Assembly: GCA_000750105.3 (NCBI GenBank)
Contig: JPHH03000032.1
Coordinates: 248,001-312,000, forward strand
Direction: 5' to 3'
From: Tolypocladium sp. Sup5 PDA-1
Taxonomy: Eukaryota; Ascomycota; Sordariomycetes; Hypocreales; Ophiocordycipitaceae
DNA length: 64,000 nt
The notes under the pieces were generated by a model. The model ran no database searches and was not told where the DNA came from. It saw only the letters and a program-made list of their open reading frames with translations. Of this stretch, positions 9,244 through 23,062 are shown in pieces; the first letter of the stretch is position 1, and the number at the start of each line of letters is the position of its first letter. A program made the position numbers and the translations under genes.

Positions 9244-12200
9244 TCATGATCCGCCACTAGCCGCTGTAATACGCGCATTCTTAATGCCTTCCGCGGCCAG
9301 GTCACCCAGACTCGCGATGCTTCCTGCGCCCATGAGCTCCAGAACACTCGTGTTGATACCAAGAGTTCGTCGCCACCAATTGCGAATTTCGATGGCGACC
9401 AGGGAATCGACGCCAAGCCCAGACATGGTCATGTTCACGTCGAGGTCCTTGACGTCCCGAGACATGAGGTTGTACACAACCTCTCCAATCTGGCTCGTAA
9501 GGAACTCTCGATTGGCTTGCACGTCGAGTATAGAGGGGTCGGCAGTAGCATTCTTCATGAACTGACTAAAGTCCTCGTTGCCCGACGCGCATGGGCACTC
9601 CCCGTCCTTTAGGTGTGCCAGTGCCATGCGGATATCTCTCTTCCAAATTGAGCGATTGTTCGGGTCTGAAAGAGACTTGGTGCTCTTGAGACCAATGACA
9701 AGCTCTGCTGGATTGAAGAATGACCCGTCTGCCACCAACGACGGCTTTTGGTGCGACATCATGAATGTGAGGGCATCCAGGAGGTCCGTTTCCTTGAGCG
9801 TGTGGTAGCTCAATGAGCGGAACTGGTCGAGGAGGGCTTGGTTCTCGACGACGTAGCCGACATCATCCATAACACCGACGTTTAGTACGGCTGCGGGAAG
9901 TCCCATTGAGTGCCGAAACTGCGTAAAGGCAGCCAGGTATGAGTTTGCCGCGGAATAGTTCGCCTGGCCAATCTGACCGACGACGTACGAAATCGAGCTG
10001 AAGAGAATAAAAAAGTCCAGGTTGATATGTCCCAGCGCGTTGTGCAGATTGAGGGCTCCCTCAACCTTGGGGTTTGCCGCTTCAAACCAGTCATCGTGCG
10101 TGAGCTGCAAGATGCCACGATCCTGTGTGTCGTTAGTGGTCAATTACTCAAGTCATCTCAAAGTAACGGTTGGCAGAATACTCACTCTAAGTACCATGGT
10201 CATAAGGAAGACACCAGCAATCGGCTTAACTGCGCTTCTGACTGCATTAACCACTTCCTGGGCTTCAGTAACGCTGCCCTTGATCGTCTGCACCGCACAG
10301 CCCTGCGATTCGAGCTCGCGAACGAATAGCTGGTCTCGCTCCGAATCACCGGCTGAGCGAGAAAGGAAGACAAGGTGGCGAGCACCGTTCTGGACCATCC
10401 AAGTCGAGACAGAACGACCGAGGCCACCAAGGCCGCCGACAAGAAGATAAGATGCGTCGGAGCGGAACGCAGCGCAGGGGGCCTTGGGAGCAACTTCCAG
10501 ATCGCTCGCGTTTTGCGGCATGGTAACAACAATCTTGCCGATATGCTGACCCTTCTGCATGTGTCGAAAGGCATCGACAATTTCGGTCCAATTGAAGATT
10601 GTGACTGGTGTAATGGGCTTGAGGCCGCCTTGCTCAAAGTACCGGTTGAACTGTTCAAGGACCCTTGAGGATTGTTAGCTTTGAAGCCGCAGAGTGCAGG
10701 TAACTGATTTCCGACGCACTTTTGGCACATATTTGGCCTCTCGACAGCCATTTGCGACATATCAATGCCGTGGAATGAACGGTTGGACTCAAACACCTCC
10801 ATGCTCAACTGACCACGACCGATAAAGTCTCTCTTGCCAATCTCAAGCATCTTGCCGAATGGTCCGACGCATTTCCATGAAACGTGGAGAAGCTCGCCAG
10901 AAAGCGAGTTCAAGACCAAATCGACGCCGCCACCAGCGGTAACGGCCATTAGATCCTCGTAGAAGGATGAGTCTCGGGAGTTGAAGATGTGCTCCCGAGG
11001 TAGTCCAAAGGTGTCCATGAGATATTGAACCTTGTCTGGGTTTCCTACCGTTGCGAAGACCTAAAACGTTTTTAGATTGAGAAACATCGCGCATGAACAA
11101 GGCTCGTACCTTTGCGCCCATCATGTGGCAGATATTCAGCGCAGCGATGCCGACGCCTCCGCAGGCGGATTGCACGAGAACAGTCTAATACATCGCTTTA
11201 GATGTGATCTTTCACGGACACACACGGAAGGACATACCTGGCCTTCTGTCAGGCCGCCCAAATTGATCAGGGCATGAATGGCAGTGGCATAGACGCACGG
11301 CACCGTTGCGGCATCCTCGAAGCTGAGATTATCCGGCACCTTGACCACAAGGTTTGAATCCGCGATAAAGCTGGTGCTAAAGCAGCCATGGCAGATTGTC
11401 ATGACACGATCCCCTGGGGACAAGTGCCGCACGCTTGAGCCAACCTTCCTCACAACACCAGAGCATTCTATGCCGAGGCCGGGCTCGTAGCCCTCCACGA
11501 TGCCCATGGCTACCAGCACGTCCTAGCCGACGTTAGTACTGTGAATTATACGAGTTGACTGCCGTAAGCCGTACCTTGAAGTTCATCCCAACAGCGCGAG
11601 GCTCAATCTCGATTTCATTGTCCTTGAGCGACTTGTCTTCGTCCTCAACCCACTGTAGGGTCTGAAGCTGGCCCATGCGAGCAATATCGAGCTTTCGTGG
11701 GCCGGTTTCTACAGAAGCCTGAGTGTCCCGGGACACGTCAATCCACCGATATCGTGGAACCATAACCGAGTTATCCACCAGGGCATACTCCCAGTCAGGA
11801 TCAAACTCTGGGTCCCTGATTCTGTTGCGGAACTTCTCGAACACAATGGCAATGCTTTCAGCATCGTAAGAGTCGGCATCGATCTCCAGCGTAGCCCAAT
11901 CGAGAGACAACTCAGAGCGCACGTTGCGCGATGCGCCTATAGTTGTGGCATAGCGGGGGTCTTTGCATCCAACCTGGGCATGTCCAGTTACCCACAACAA
12001 GCCTTTTCGGGCGATGAACTTGCTGAGGAAGCCCTGGAAGTTGGCGAAGTCTTCAGGTGACATGCTATAAAAGAATGGCTCTTCCAGGTCGAGGAGTGAG
12101 ATGACATCCCCCTCCGGGTTCGGCTGCTGGTCCAGGGTATTGACGGACACCTTGAAGCCAATCTGTTCGAGGACATCTTGCAACTCTTGTGCACGGCCTT

Positions 12201-15200
12201 CGGGATTGGTGCAAAGAATAGAGACTTCTCCCTGAGGCGATGGCGTAGAAGGCAACGTTGACACAATGCTGGCGTTGATATGGTAGGGATCATCATCATC
12301 AAGCACCACACAGTCGTTGCCGGAAAGTCCAGCATCGCGCAACTCAGTGTCCCAGCGCGAGGTTGTAACGAAAGGCTCTTGACCTCGATCGCTCTCCGTG
12401 CCAACCCACGAATCGGGATGGAAGCCCTGTTCTTGTATTAGCATACTGCCTGTGGCCAGGGCCTGGAGAAGCTTACCATTATGAACTCGAACATCTTCAA
12501 CACTTGAATCATATATTAGTGGACATCTCGTTGAATGAGGGACATGCTACTTACTAGGACTGAATTCTTGTAGCAAGAGCCGGCCATTGGGCTTCATTAG
12601 CTTTCGCACATTCTGAATAGCGCCTTGAATGCTCGGTACGGAGTGAAGCGCCTGAATAGACGTTAAGTTTGACGTTTCATCAAGGGAGATGATTGGGACT
12701 CACATTAGCAGAGATTATGAGGTCAAACGAACCAGCCGCGAAGCCTTGCTCGGTTGGATCCTTGCTGATATCGAGCACCTTGTACTCAATGTTCTCATGG
12801 CTCTTGAGCTTCTGCTGGGCAGACTCGAATGCACTATCAGAGCGGGAAGTGTACACGTAGCGACCGTACGTCCGCTCGCCATCCTCGTTGGTAAGTCCGC
12901 GCAAGACGTCGGCGGTTTTGCCAGCCGGGTGCGCCCCAATCTCGAGGATCTTCATCGTCGGGTTGGCGTGACCAAGGAGCTCCAGGTACTGTCCGTAGTC
13001 ACATCTGGAATTGATGAGCCTATAGACGCTCTCCATTCCGCCATCCTGTTCCAGGAGATCCGTGGCCCTTACTTGGCCTTTGAAGATGGGACCGGAGCTG
13101 GCGGCGAGTCGGGTAAGAACGTTGCCGATCGCAGCTAAAGAGGACATGGAGAGCTCATGCTGAACAATATCAATCTCAGCATTAAGCGCTGTTTGATCTA
13201 AGCTCGCAAGTTGAGAACTGTCCTGCACGAGTTCCAATTCGCCATTGATGGCCTTCAACCTCTGTGCGACGAGGCGGTCACGGAACTTGCTCAAGCGGTC
13301 TTCTGTCTCAAGGGACTCCACTGTATGAAGTGTCTGAAGAACACACATGAGGGAGAGCCGCTCCAGTTTAAGCAGATCCTCTCTGTCCCCTCGAATGGGT
13401 CGTATCAGGTTGATTGGTGCCACAAAGTCAACGTCCGGCTTCCAGTGTAATTGGGCAGCCGGAATGACTTCTGTAGACTCCTGAGACGCACCGTCCTCAA
13501 GGGGGCTGAATTCACCGTTCTTGAGGCTGAGTGCTACCTGGTCATTAGCTATAATTGTCGCAGAGCCGCGCAACAGCCCAGTCGCAGACGACTGGGCCGT
13601 AACCCCAAGGCGCATATTCTTCGCTCCGTTGCCAATGTACAGTTGGCCGATGTATGTTGGGATGCACAACTTGGTGAACTGGCGTGTTAGTCCATCGGAA
13701 ATGGCAACTGTAAATGCTTGCAGAACCAGATCGATGATTCGTGGATGGAGCGGATAGTATGGCCCCGTTGCCTGATCTTGGTTGGCGACGGTGGCGGCAG
13801 CCGAGTTGTGGCCGGGGTTGGCCGAGATGTCGGACAAGCCCTGGAAGGCAGGCCCGTAGTTCAGGCCGATCCTCTTCATGACGCGATACCAACCGGCGGT
13901 GGAAACAAGACGGGGTTGTGTCTCGACGTCCTCGACACCGCCGGATATCTCTTTGCCTGGCCTGACCTGGCCGGTACAGTGCTTCACCCAGGTTGTCCCG
14001 TTGAAGGAGGAAACTGAGAACTCAAACCAAGTAGAGTCCAGCTTCGATGTCAACCGCACTGGTCGCAGATGTGTCACGATTTCGTGTGCCTGCAATTCGC
14101 GCAAGACCAGGGCGTTCCTGATATCAACCTGCCTCAGGGATGCGTCCGTTTCTCCGCCGCCCTGTAGCTGGCGAACGGCTTCAACCGCCATCGCTATATA
14201 GGCTGCGGCGGGTAGGACAATGTCTTCCTGAATCTTATGATCCCGGGCCCATGGCACATTGTCAAGCCGGAGCATGTTCCTCCAGGTTGGCTCGAGATCA
14301 TCCGACTCCAAGAGTCTGTTGCCAAGAAGCTCGTGGGGAGGGAATTTGCGCGTACGCCAGCCTCGGGATACACGACTCTCGTACCAATACGTGTTTTCGT
14401 GTCTCCAAGCGTAGTTTGGTAGGTCTGTGAGGACCGTCCGACCAGATGTGGTCGCCGCCACGTCGACCGGTACGGCTTCTTGGAACAAGCGTCCCAAGGA
14501 GCTCAGCATCGACTTGGCACCGCTCTCATTTCTGACAAGGGTTGCAACATAAGTCGTCGCGGTTGTGATTGTGACAGATTTGAATACATCGCGAAGAGGT
14601 CCGGCCAACGCCGAATGAGGGCCGATCTCGAGATACACGGTATCTTTTGTGGCGGCGTGCAGCATCAGTTGTACGGCTGGTGAGAACAGCACGGGCGATT
14701 CCAAGTTCTCTCGCCAATAGGCAGGGCCAAGATTCCCAGCCCTCTTGATCTGCTTGGCCGTGACGCTGGAGAAGAACGGGATGGATGGTCTCTTGTCGGA
14801 GACCACGCCGGTGAGCAGCTTCTCGTACATGTCGCCGATATCTCGCATGTGATGCGAGTGATAGGCCCTCTCGACTCTCAGTCGGCGGGCAAAGCAATCT
14901 GGCAAGTCCGCCTTGATGCGTGCGACGACGGTGTCTAGCCGATCAATGTCCCCGGACAGGGTAACATTCTTGGGGCTGTTCTCACAAGCGATGACAACGC
15001 CAGCTTCAAGGTATTCGACTGCATCGGAGCGTCCAAGGCCCACGGCAGCCATGCCACCAACACGACCGTGATTCTGAGTGACTTGTCCACGGTAGTACGC
15101 AATGGCTATGGCCATGTCAAGTGTTATGGCACCAGTGGCGTATGCGGCGCCAATCTCTCCGCTTGAGTGGCCTGCAACGGCCGAGGGCTTGACTCCCCAC

Positions 15201-17691
15201 GACTTGAGCAGGTTCACAATGCCAATCTGAAGGGCTGTGCATATGGGTTGTGAGAACTCAGGTTGCTGTATTCTTGATTCCTCTTTTGGCCTCAGAAGTT
15301 CCTCTGCGTGTGAACAATTAGCTACGATTTCTCACATCGCTCGACGTCTTTGTGCTTACCTTCGATAGTCCAGGACGGTGGATGGGCCAGCTTCTGCAAA
15401 GTGACGTCCATGTCTCTGATATCCTTTCGAAACAGAGGATAATGCGTCAGCAAATCGGCGCCCATTCCTCCCCACTGAGCACCTTGTCCTGTGAAGATGA
15501 AGTTTACAGCCGGGGCCTCCTTAGGCCTGATGACAGGTGACACTTCAGCCGGCGAGGTCCCATCGGCGACTGCAAATGCGCGGTGTTGCAAGGTATCACG
15601 ACGAGCTCCCAAGGTGTATGCAATATCTGGTAGACGGTCGCTGTGCTTCTCTGCATACTCCAGGATCTTCGCGGCCCTGTCTTTCAAGGAATCGTTTCGG
15701 TGCGCTGAAAACACCAGCAATTGAGGGGTCGCCTCTCCAATAGCCGGTTGATTCGCAAGGTAAGGCTTTGCAGAGTCGAGAATGACCTGAGATTATATTA
15801 ATTTGAGATACTCTGTCAAAGGGAGAGAGTAGAAATACATGTGCATTCGCGCCTCCCACGCCGAAGCAGTTGACTGACACGCGGGCAAGACGGTCCGCTG
15901 GCCACGGGGTCGGCTCTATCGGCACCTTGAACTTGTACTTGTCCCATTTAACTGTTCCGTATTAGTTACTTGCCGCTATAGCGTATGGATGCCTGTTCTT
16001 GTACTGACTCTTGGGACTCGGTTCTGAGAAGTTGATGTTTGGGGGGATCGTCTCCTGTTCAAGTGCCAGGACCGACTTGATCAGACTGCTGAGACCCGAT
16101 GCACCCTCGCCGTGGCCGATATTAGGTTTCACCTGGAAGTGTCAGTAGTTTGCTATAAGTCTACAGAACGAATGATGCCATTTTCGACCTACAGATCCGA
16201 TATAGATGCCGTGGTCGCCAAACACCCTCCCAACGGCACCAGTCTCCGTGGGGTCTCCGACGGACGTTCCCGTGCCGTGGCACTCTACAAAAGCAGTGTC
16301 GCTGGGATTGGGAATCTTTGCGACACTGTATGCTCTACGCATGAGAGCGGCGTGGCTCTCTTGGTTGGGATTTGTGATTCCAATCGTCTTGCCGTCAAAG
16401 TTGGTCGCCGTGGCTCGAATCACACCACGGATCGGGTCACCATCGCGAATTGCGTCGTCGAGCTTCTTGATGTATATGGCGTTGACAGCCTCTCCACGAG
16501 CATAGCCATCGGCCTTTGCGTCAAACGACTTACACGAGCCAGTGGGAGACAAGACGCCCTGCTCGGATAGGGCTATTGCCATCGTCGGCGATATAAACAA
16601 GCTCGTGCCAGCAACCACGGCGCTTTCGCATTCACCGCTGTAAATTGCCTGACAGGCCTCGTGGAGAGCCGTAAGTGAAGACGAGCAGGCGGTCCGGATG
16701 GTCATACTACAAGCAAAATAAGCTAGGCACGTTCAATCTCAGGCGTCGGTGATGCAAACCTCGGTCCTTTCAGATCATATTCGTATGATGCGCGATTCGA
16801 TATGGAAAAGTCGCCGCCACCAAGAATACGGTGCATTCCAAGGTGTTGGGGGTCTTTGGCATAGAGGTCCAGCCAGTCCTCGCCGAAAACGCCAACATAG
16901 CATCCAATGTTGCGGCCGCGCCAGTTCTTTTGGCCACCGGACTCCATGCACTCCCAGATGACTTCCAGCAGCAGTCGCTGCTGCGGGTCCAGCTTCTCAA
17001 CCTCGGCCCTGCTCATGGAGAAGAAAGAAGCATCCCATTCCTCGAGGTCGCAGTCTAAGAAGTGGCCGTACGTGCTCTTGAGCGTACCCGGCAAGCCAAA
17101 CTGACTCTCAAACGCATCCGAGTTGTACCGGTTCTCGGGTACCTGCCGTCGCGTATTCCTCTTGTTCACGAGGAGATCCCAATATTCATCCGTAGTGGTG
17201 ACATTGCCGGGGAGCTTCAAGCCGATACCGACAATGGCAATGGGTGGAGGAGGCCCATCGTCTGTCTGGAGACCAGAGGCCACTGCGTGAGCCTGGCCAT
17301 CACTGGCCTGTGTCGTGAAGTTGCTGATGCCGTTTGTGCTGTTGTTTCCATTGATGCGATTGCCCTCGAACCGGGCGGGCTGTTGTTGCAGCGAATTGAT
17401 GGTTTCCTCCGCACTCTTTCCATTCATCCCAAGGTCGTCTCTGACTTCAACCGTATTATAGGTCGTAGACTCGGGTGCTGAACGTACGGGTTGTTGCTGA
17501 GTCGGCCTGTTCATCATAGCGTCACCATTGCTAGGTTGTCGTGCATCTTGCCCGTGGTGTGATTGAAGAGGGAGGTTGGTCGGCATCTTCAATGAGGATT
17601 GATCAGGCAAAATGGCACCATTGCTCACATCGCCATCGCTGGTCTTGCTGACAGGCAGCTGGGCAACCGCTCCGGGAGCCATGTCTGGCAA
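9244..17691 (-). CDS. highly reducing type I polyketide synthase (KS-AT-DH-cMeT-ER-KR-ACP)
   Basis: Fourteen exons join in frame to 2580 aa: 17691-16760, 16706-16193, 16132-16009, 15951-15839, 15786-15360, 15303-12704, 12651-12555, 12502-12477, 12426-11575, 11522-11238, 11184-11110, 11060-10720, 10663-10186 and 10122-9244. An N-terminal extension of about 150 residues, rich in Gln, Asn, Ser and Thr, precedes the KS. KS has TACSSS (C318), ECHGTGT (H454) and NIGHGEG (H489). AT has GHSSGE (S750). DH has His about 1059 in HKIQEDIVLP, where the usual Gly is Glu. The methyltransferase motif I is degenerate (EIGAHPAG, about 1491-1498). ER has SACGGVGIAA and KR has VGGLGGLG plus YSAANS. ACP has GLGVDSL (S2528). 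No thioesterase, reductase or condensation domain follows, so a separate enzyme must release the chain. Exon 8 is only 26 bases. The neighbouring ligase is on the same strand. Confidence 0.95.
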
Positions 17692-20040
17692 TCCAGAGTC
17701 CTATGGTTACAGTCTCGAGGGAGAAATGACACTGGCGAGAACTGCGAGAGCGGAATGGCCCGATGCGAGTGTCTATGGATCGCGAGATACGAGACGCTCA
17801 AATCATAGATCTGGTCGAGATGTGTTGGACGCAAGAATAAAGCAGATCCTATCGTCGCCTTGTAGTGTTGTTGGTGGTCCCGTTGGCAGTCGTCAAGAAG
17901 GCATATCGTATCTTGTACACATAAAAGACCTTCGCCACAGCTCTATTCAGAAGAGTAGCTGTTTAGGAGAGAAACAGGTTTTCCACAGCTCTAAAGCTAT
18001 ACCATCAATCTTACACTACCGAAACATGGCGCCGAGACAAGCATCTAGCTCATCAGAGCAGAGCTGTCTGTACTGTACCATTTTAGAAGGAGCCTTGAAC
18101 CACACCAGCTTAGCTACGGCACACACCCTAATAAGCTGACGGGTATCGCTGTTGGGGATATTGCATACTCGTACATTTGTTGCATAGTATCGATAGGCAC
18201 ATTCCCAAGTGCCCCCTATCGGGCAGGTCAAGTCGAGCAGCTATTATGCTGCGCCTCGTGGTTTACAGCTACTTGAACTGCAGCATCTGCTCCTCGGCTA
18301 GTGCGGCAAGGACTTCCAAGTTTGGCGAAGGCTATTGCCAACCATCCAGGGGCTTTTAGTTGCTGACATCCCCCACTTCCCAAAGACTCTCACCAAAAGA
18401 ACCCTACTGCTAGGCCAGAAGCCCCCTACCGTGTAAGTGACCGCTCCGGCATCAGCACTATTATTAATTACATACCACCTAGGCCTATTATGCCGTTGCG
18501 TACAGCAGGTCACCCATGAAGAACGCAGGTTTTCGGTTAAGTCAATATCGCGACTAATTTGGCGTCGACATGAGCCATGTGCCAGGCTGCCGGGTTCGGA
18601 TCCTTGGTGCTGCCTGAACCGTTTACTCTTTATGCCACCCGTCCATGTCGTCATATCGGCATACATTGTCGACGCTTCGACGTCTACAATTGGCATCAGC
18701 CTCGTCCCAGAGGAAACAGATCCTAGAGGCGACGGAAGCGATCCGCGTCATACTTGGGCAACGAGTACAGTCAGTCTCGGTGTTGCTGTACCATTACGTG
18801 AGAACTGTCAACCTCGTGGGAGTCGTGCTGCTGTAGAGCCCTCGATCCCAGTGGTGTTGGTGTGGGGTGGTGCATGTAAGATCATACCACATCGCACCAA
18901 GCGCCGAGAACCCGCCAACCCGCGTGCGTCAAAAAATTTGTTCAACCCTGCAAGGTACAGACGCAACGCGAGTCTGACAAGCCAGGAGGGTACTGCGGCT
19001 ACCCGTTTACTGTACGGAACGACGGATGTGAGACTAAAAGTCGCCGCACGGGAAGTTGGCGCAAGGGCAAAGGAACGGGAGCCTTTGCCCGTTGGCAGGG
19101 CCCTCCTTGCGGCGGCTATCTGAGGGGTGTGAATCACGTCCTTGTGGGCTGCTAAATGCTGGTTAATACGCGAGGCCATTGGCGTTTAGGCTATCAGTCG
19201 CAAAATGAATACCACCATCAGAGGTCGTAGTATGCATCGTACAAGCAGAGGCTCTAACTGCTTCATGGTCTACAGTTGCTTATGTCCTTACCAGTTGGCC
19301 CATTCAAATTATTCACCGCAATCTGAGTTTGTGAACCAACTTGCTCACCACTTCTTTCTCCCCCCTGGTATATCTAAATACGGACGGTAAGCAGCAACGG
19401 GCGCCGAAGAGGGCCAGAATAGGAGTAAGCTGCAATGCCTCCCATTCACCAGGAGCGAACCTCATGGACGAATATCTAGTCAGTTCCACCTCATCTTATT
19501 GCCCCAATGACCACTCTTCCATGACTCTCTTTGGGCTCCTGTAGCTCTTGCTTTGCTCTGGATGCTGGGTCGCATTACGGAGTACGTATTACTTGTACCA
19601 CCAGACCACAGGGATGGAAATTTGGAATCCGGGCGCTGAGCTCCACTCTCCCGCATGACAACCAGCTCAGTGGACAAAGCCTTCTACATTTAGATGTTGT
19701 GTAACGATCACAGTCGCTGGACTCACTATGGGAACTGAAGCACGGCTCTCGCGATAAGGGCTACACATGCAACGTATGTAATGTTGTCATTGAAGAAAAC
19801 AGGAGGTAGAACTCCGTACAAAGCAGCACGGGCATAACAACGAATCGAGAGCAGAAGCTCATCATAAGCCGCATGCAACTGGGAGGAGCCAATGCTCCGA
19901 CAGATCGATGCAAGGGTCCAAACAACGGCCATTCAGGGTCCTCGTCTATAATAATTGGCTATGTTCCTGGTGCTGCTAGGTCTTGGGGGTACTGAGGTAC
20001 TGAGGGACTTTTATGCGAACAATCCGGAAATGGTTGCCAT
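17692..20040. other. intergenic region upstream of the PKS
   Basis: This 2.3 kb region holds the PKS promoter and the 3' end of the ligase gene. No coding family was recognised on either strand. A TACGGAGTAC motif lies at 19575-19584. Confidence 0.4.
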
Positions 20041-22114
20041 CTAGTCCGAGTCGTCCGAGTCCGAGTCATCAGAATCAAACTCAAACGACTGAATAACCGC
20101 CGGAGCGGCCCGTGCCTTGCTGGTCTCGAAGATGGCTTTGGCCCTGGCCTTCATCTCCCCTCTCTTGGTCTTGCCACTCGCCGATTTGGGCAACGCATCC
20201 AGGAACTCGATGCCGCCGGCGAGGCGCTTGTAGTCGGCAAGCTCCCCGTTGACGAATTCGTGAATCTTGTCTCGCACGGCGTTTTCGTCTTCCTCCTTGC
20301 CAGCCGGTGACCTGACGATGAAGGCAATTGGCAGTTCTCCCGCGGAGTCGTTCGGTATCGGCACAACGGTAACGTCGGCGACTGCGGGGTGTCGTAACAG
20401 GAGGGACTCAACTTCAACAGGGGAGACTTGGATACCCTAGTTTTACCAATTAGCAAGCTTGTGGTTTGTAGATACTGGTGAATGAGGATCAGCTCTGAGG
20501 ACAACATACCCGGACCTTGATGAGCTCCTTTACGCGATCGACGATAAACAAATGCTCGTAACCATTCTCACTCTTCCTGATCTCCATCAGGTCGCCAGTG
20601 CGTAGCCAGCCATCCTCGGTAAACGAATCCTGGGTTGCTTCGTCGTTGTCGAGATAGCCTAGCATCACGGTCGGCGAGCGCAGCAGAAGTTCTCCAGGGG
20701 TATCATGCGAGGTGATTTCCGCACCATTGGTGTCGATCAGCCGGGCCTCGAATTGTGGGAAAAGGCTGCCGCAGGAGCCAAGCATGATGTCGGTGCGGTT
20801 CTGCATCGAAGCAGCAACCGCCGTTTCTGTAAGGCCATAGCCTTGAATGAAGTGGCATCCTGGGAGCAGCTTTGAGAATTGCTCCGTAACCTCTTTTGTT
20901 AGGTTAGATGCTCCGACTACAACGGTGTCTACACAGCTCAGATCGTGCTTTTGCGCAATTGCGGCGGCTTTGAGAATGCCTACGATCATGGGAGGGACCT
21001 TGTTCGAGAGTCAGCCAACGCGCCGAAGTTTTGTCCCAAGGGGAAATGTTCTCGTACCATCCACAAGATGTCGAGGCGATTCTTCTCTATCGCCTGCAAA
21101 ACATCGTAGATGTCGAAGCCTGGTAATACGACGAGCTCGTGGCCGCGATACACACCCAGATGACCCGTCACAATGAGGGCGTAGCTATGGCTCATGGGAA
21201 GGACGCCGAGGTTTCCCATGGCGGCGGGTTCCCTGTAATTCGACTCATAGGTGGCGATTTGCAGAACGTTGGCTATAATGTTTCTGTGGGAGATTTTGAC
21301 ATTTTTCTGCAAGTCTCAAGTGTTAGCAGCTCTATTAGTAGATTCAATAATCCGAGTCGCGACGTGAACGTACCGGCAGCCCTGATGTGCCGCTGGAAGA
21401 GCACAAGAAGGCAATCTGGCGGGTGCCCTGGCCCTCAGACCACTTCAGACTGGGCAACGGTGCCAGCTTCTTGCCCTCATCGACAAGCTGGTCCACTGTT
21501 TTGAGGTCGGTCAGTGCTGTAACTCCCTTGAGGATCTTCTCCGGCACATCCAGCAGGTACACGTGGTTCCTCGGGATGCCTGCCGCTTCTGAGGATTCTA
21601 GAGCAATTGGAAGCAAGGGCGCACAGGTGAATAGTGCTTTGGCATTGACGGCCTTGAGCTGGCGAGTAAGCTCTGGGGCCAAGTATGATGGGCTGATCGG
21701 TGCGGAGACGCCAGACAGCCGGTGCGTCGCCCACGAGACCGTCATGGTGTCGACCTGGATGAGTTTCGCGTGTTAGTAACATGGCAGTCTGCATGTTGCT
21801 GAAAAGAAGCATAACGGCAGATGACTTACAGCATTGACGCTGAAAACCCCAATGACCTTGTCCAGCTCGTTGCCGCTATTCACTTGTAGCCCAAGCTCAG
21901 AGGCTAGGGATCTGGCGAGACATTCTATGCGTTCAGCGACCTCTGCGGCCGAGTGTGTCTTGCCGGTGATTCCACATGTGAATGGCGACCGCGACGATGC
22001 CAGGGGAAATCGACCATATTTGTCTCCTTCGCCAAAGAGGAACTCGTGAACAGGGACCGAGTCTGGAGGATTGCATGGGAGCTTCGCAACGTACGGCGGG
22101 GTAGAGAACGGCAT
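20041..22114 (-). CDS. AMP-forming acyl/aryl acid ligase (4-coumarate:CoA ligase-like, ANL superfamily)
   Basis: Five exons (22114-21830, 21754-21374, 21306-21058, 20998-20510, 20436-20041) join in frame to 599 aa. The enzyme should adenylate a carboxylic acid with ATP and pass it to CoA or to a carrier-protein thiol. Visible ANL motifs are the P-loop CSSSGTSGLP (about 213-222, spanning an exon junction) followed by KNVKISHRNI, then GYGLTET, GWLRTGD, and the C-terminal SASGKTKR with the catalytic Lys. The start at 22114 (MPFSTPPY) is chosen because family homology begins immediately after it; an in-frame Met at 22243 would add 43 unrelated residues. The last 16 residues form a Ser/Asp-rich acidic tail, and no peroxisomal SKL-type signal is seen. 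With an HR-PKS it probably activates the polyketide acid or a starter acid. Confidence 0.92.
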
Positions 22115-23062
22115 GGCGTATGAGCTGGCCGTTGCGAGGCGTCGGCTTCTTGTTCCAGCAGGTGGCAGTCGCCCGAATCTGTTGTTGGCCGTGCTAGTTG
22201 TACTCGGGCAGTCTCCAATCCCTTTTGCAATCACCAATGTCACTTGAGGAGCGGGAACTTGGAGTTTGCAGACCTGTAGAAAGCAGGGCCCTTACGTTTG
22301 GGGCCAGACAGACGACATCGAGAAGGGTCCACGGAGTCGAGACCCCTGGAGTCCAGGATCCTCTTCCCTCAGCTGGAATATCCATGACGCCGGGTGAAGT
22401 CGTACCCTGACGCAGCTCCCTACCTGGTAATAGTACAACGACTAGGATCTGGCTGATTCTGTTGTTAGACAGCTGCAGGCGGTTAACGAAGACTTGCATG
22501 AATCTGAGTAAACAAGGATTATTACTGTGGCGGGGTTTCGCCGAAGAGCCTAGGCTAAGAGAGTCCCCTGGTAAGAGTCTACTGGCAGCTAGTCTTTGGG
22601 CCCGGCTCAAGGCACCGTTGGTGCCGCCAGCACAATCAAAATGGGTGGTCAGCGGTCGTGGACAGTGAGCAAGCCACCTCCGTTCCTTCGTACATGCCGG
22701 GGCAGGTGAGCGGGTGGCAGAGACCAAAGGAATTCTACGCTTGGTTATTACTATTCAAACTAAGAGAGGATCTAAATCTTTGGTGTTACGTATTTGGGCT
22801 GAAATTTGTTACGGATACGGACTAATACTTGAGGCGGCTCAAGCTTCGCATTTCGAAGCCGTGCTCCGGGCCGTGGTCCGTTCCCCCCCCCCGGCGCTGT
22901 GCCGCCGCCATGCGTCCACAAACATGAGACACAAATCACAAGCATGTTCCTCAGCAGACGTTTGGTTTCCGTTTGGTTTCTTTGTTGTGCATTCTCATAA
23001 AATTGAAATGTTCATTCTGTAGCATTCTTGAAAGGTGGTACGCACATGCAAGACTGCTCCAG
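22115..23062. other. intergenic region upstream of the ligase
   Basis: About 950 bases holding the ligase promoter and the aldolase 3' end. It contains a C run near 22880-22892. No gene was recognised. Confidence 0.4.
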
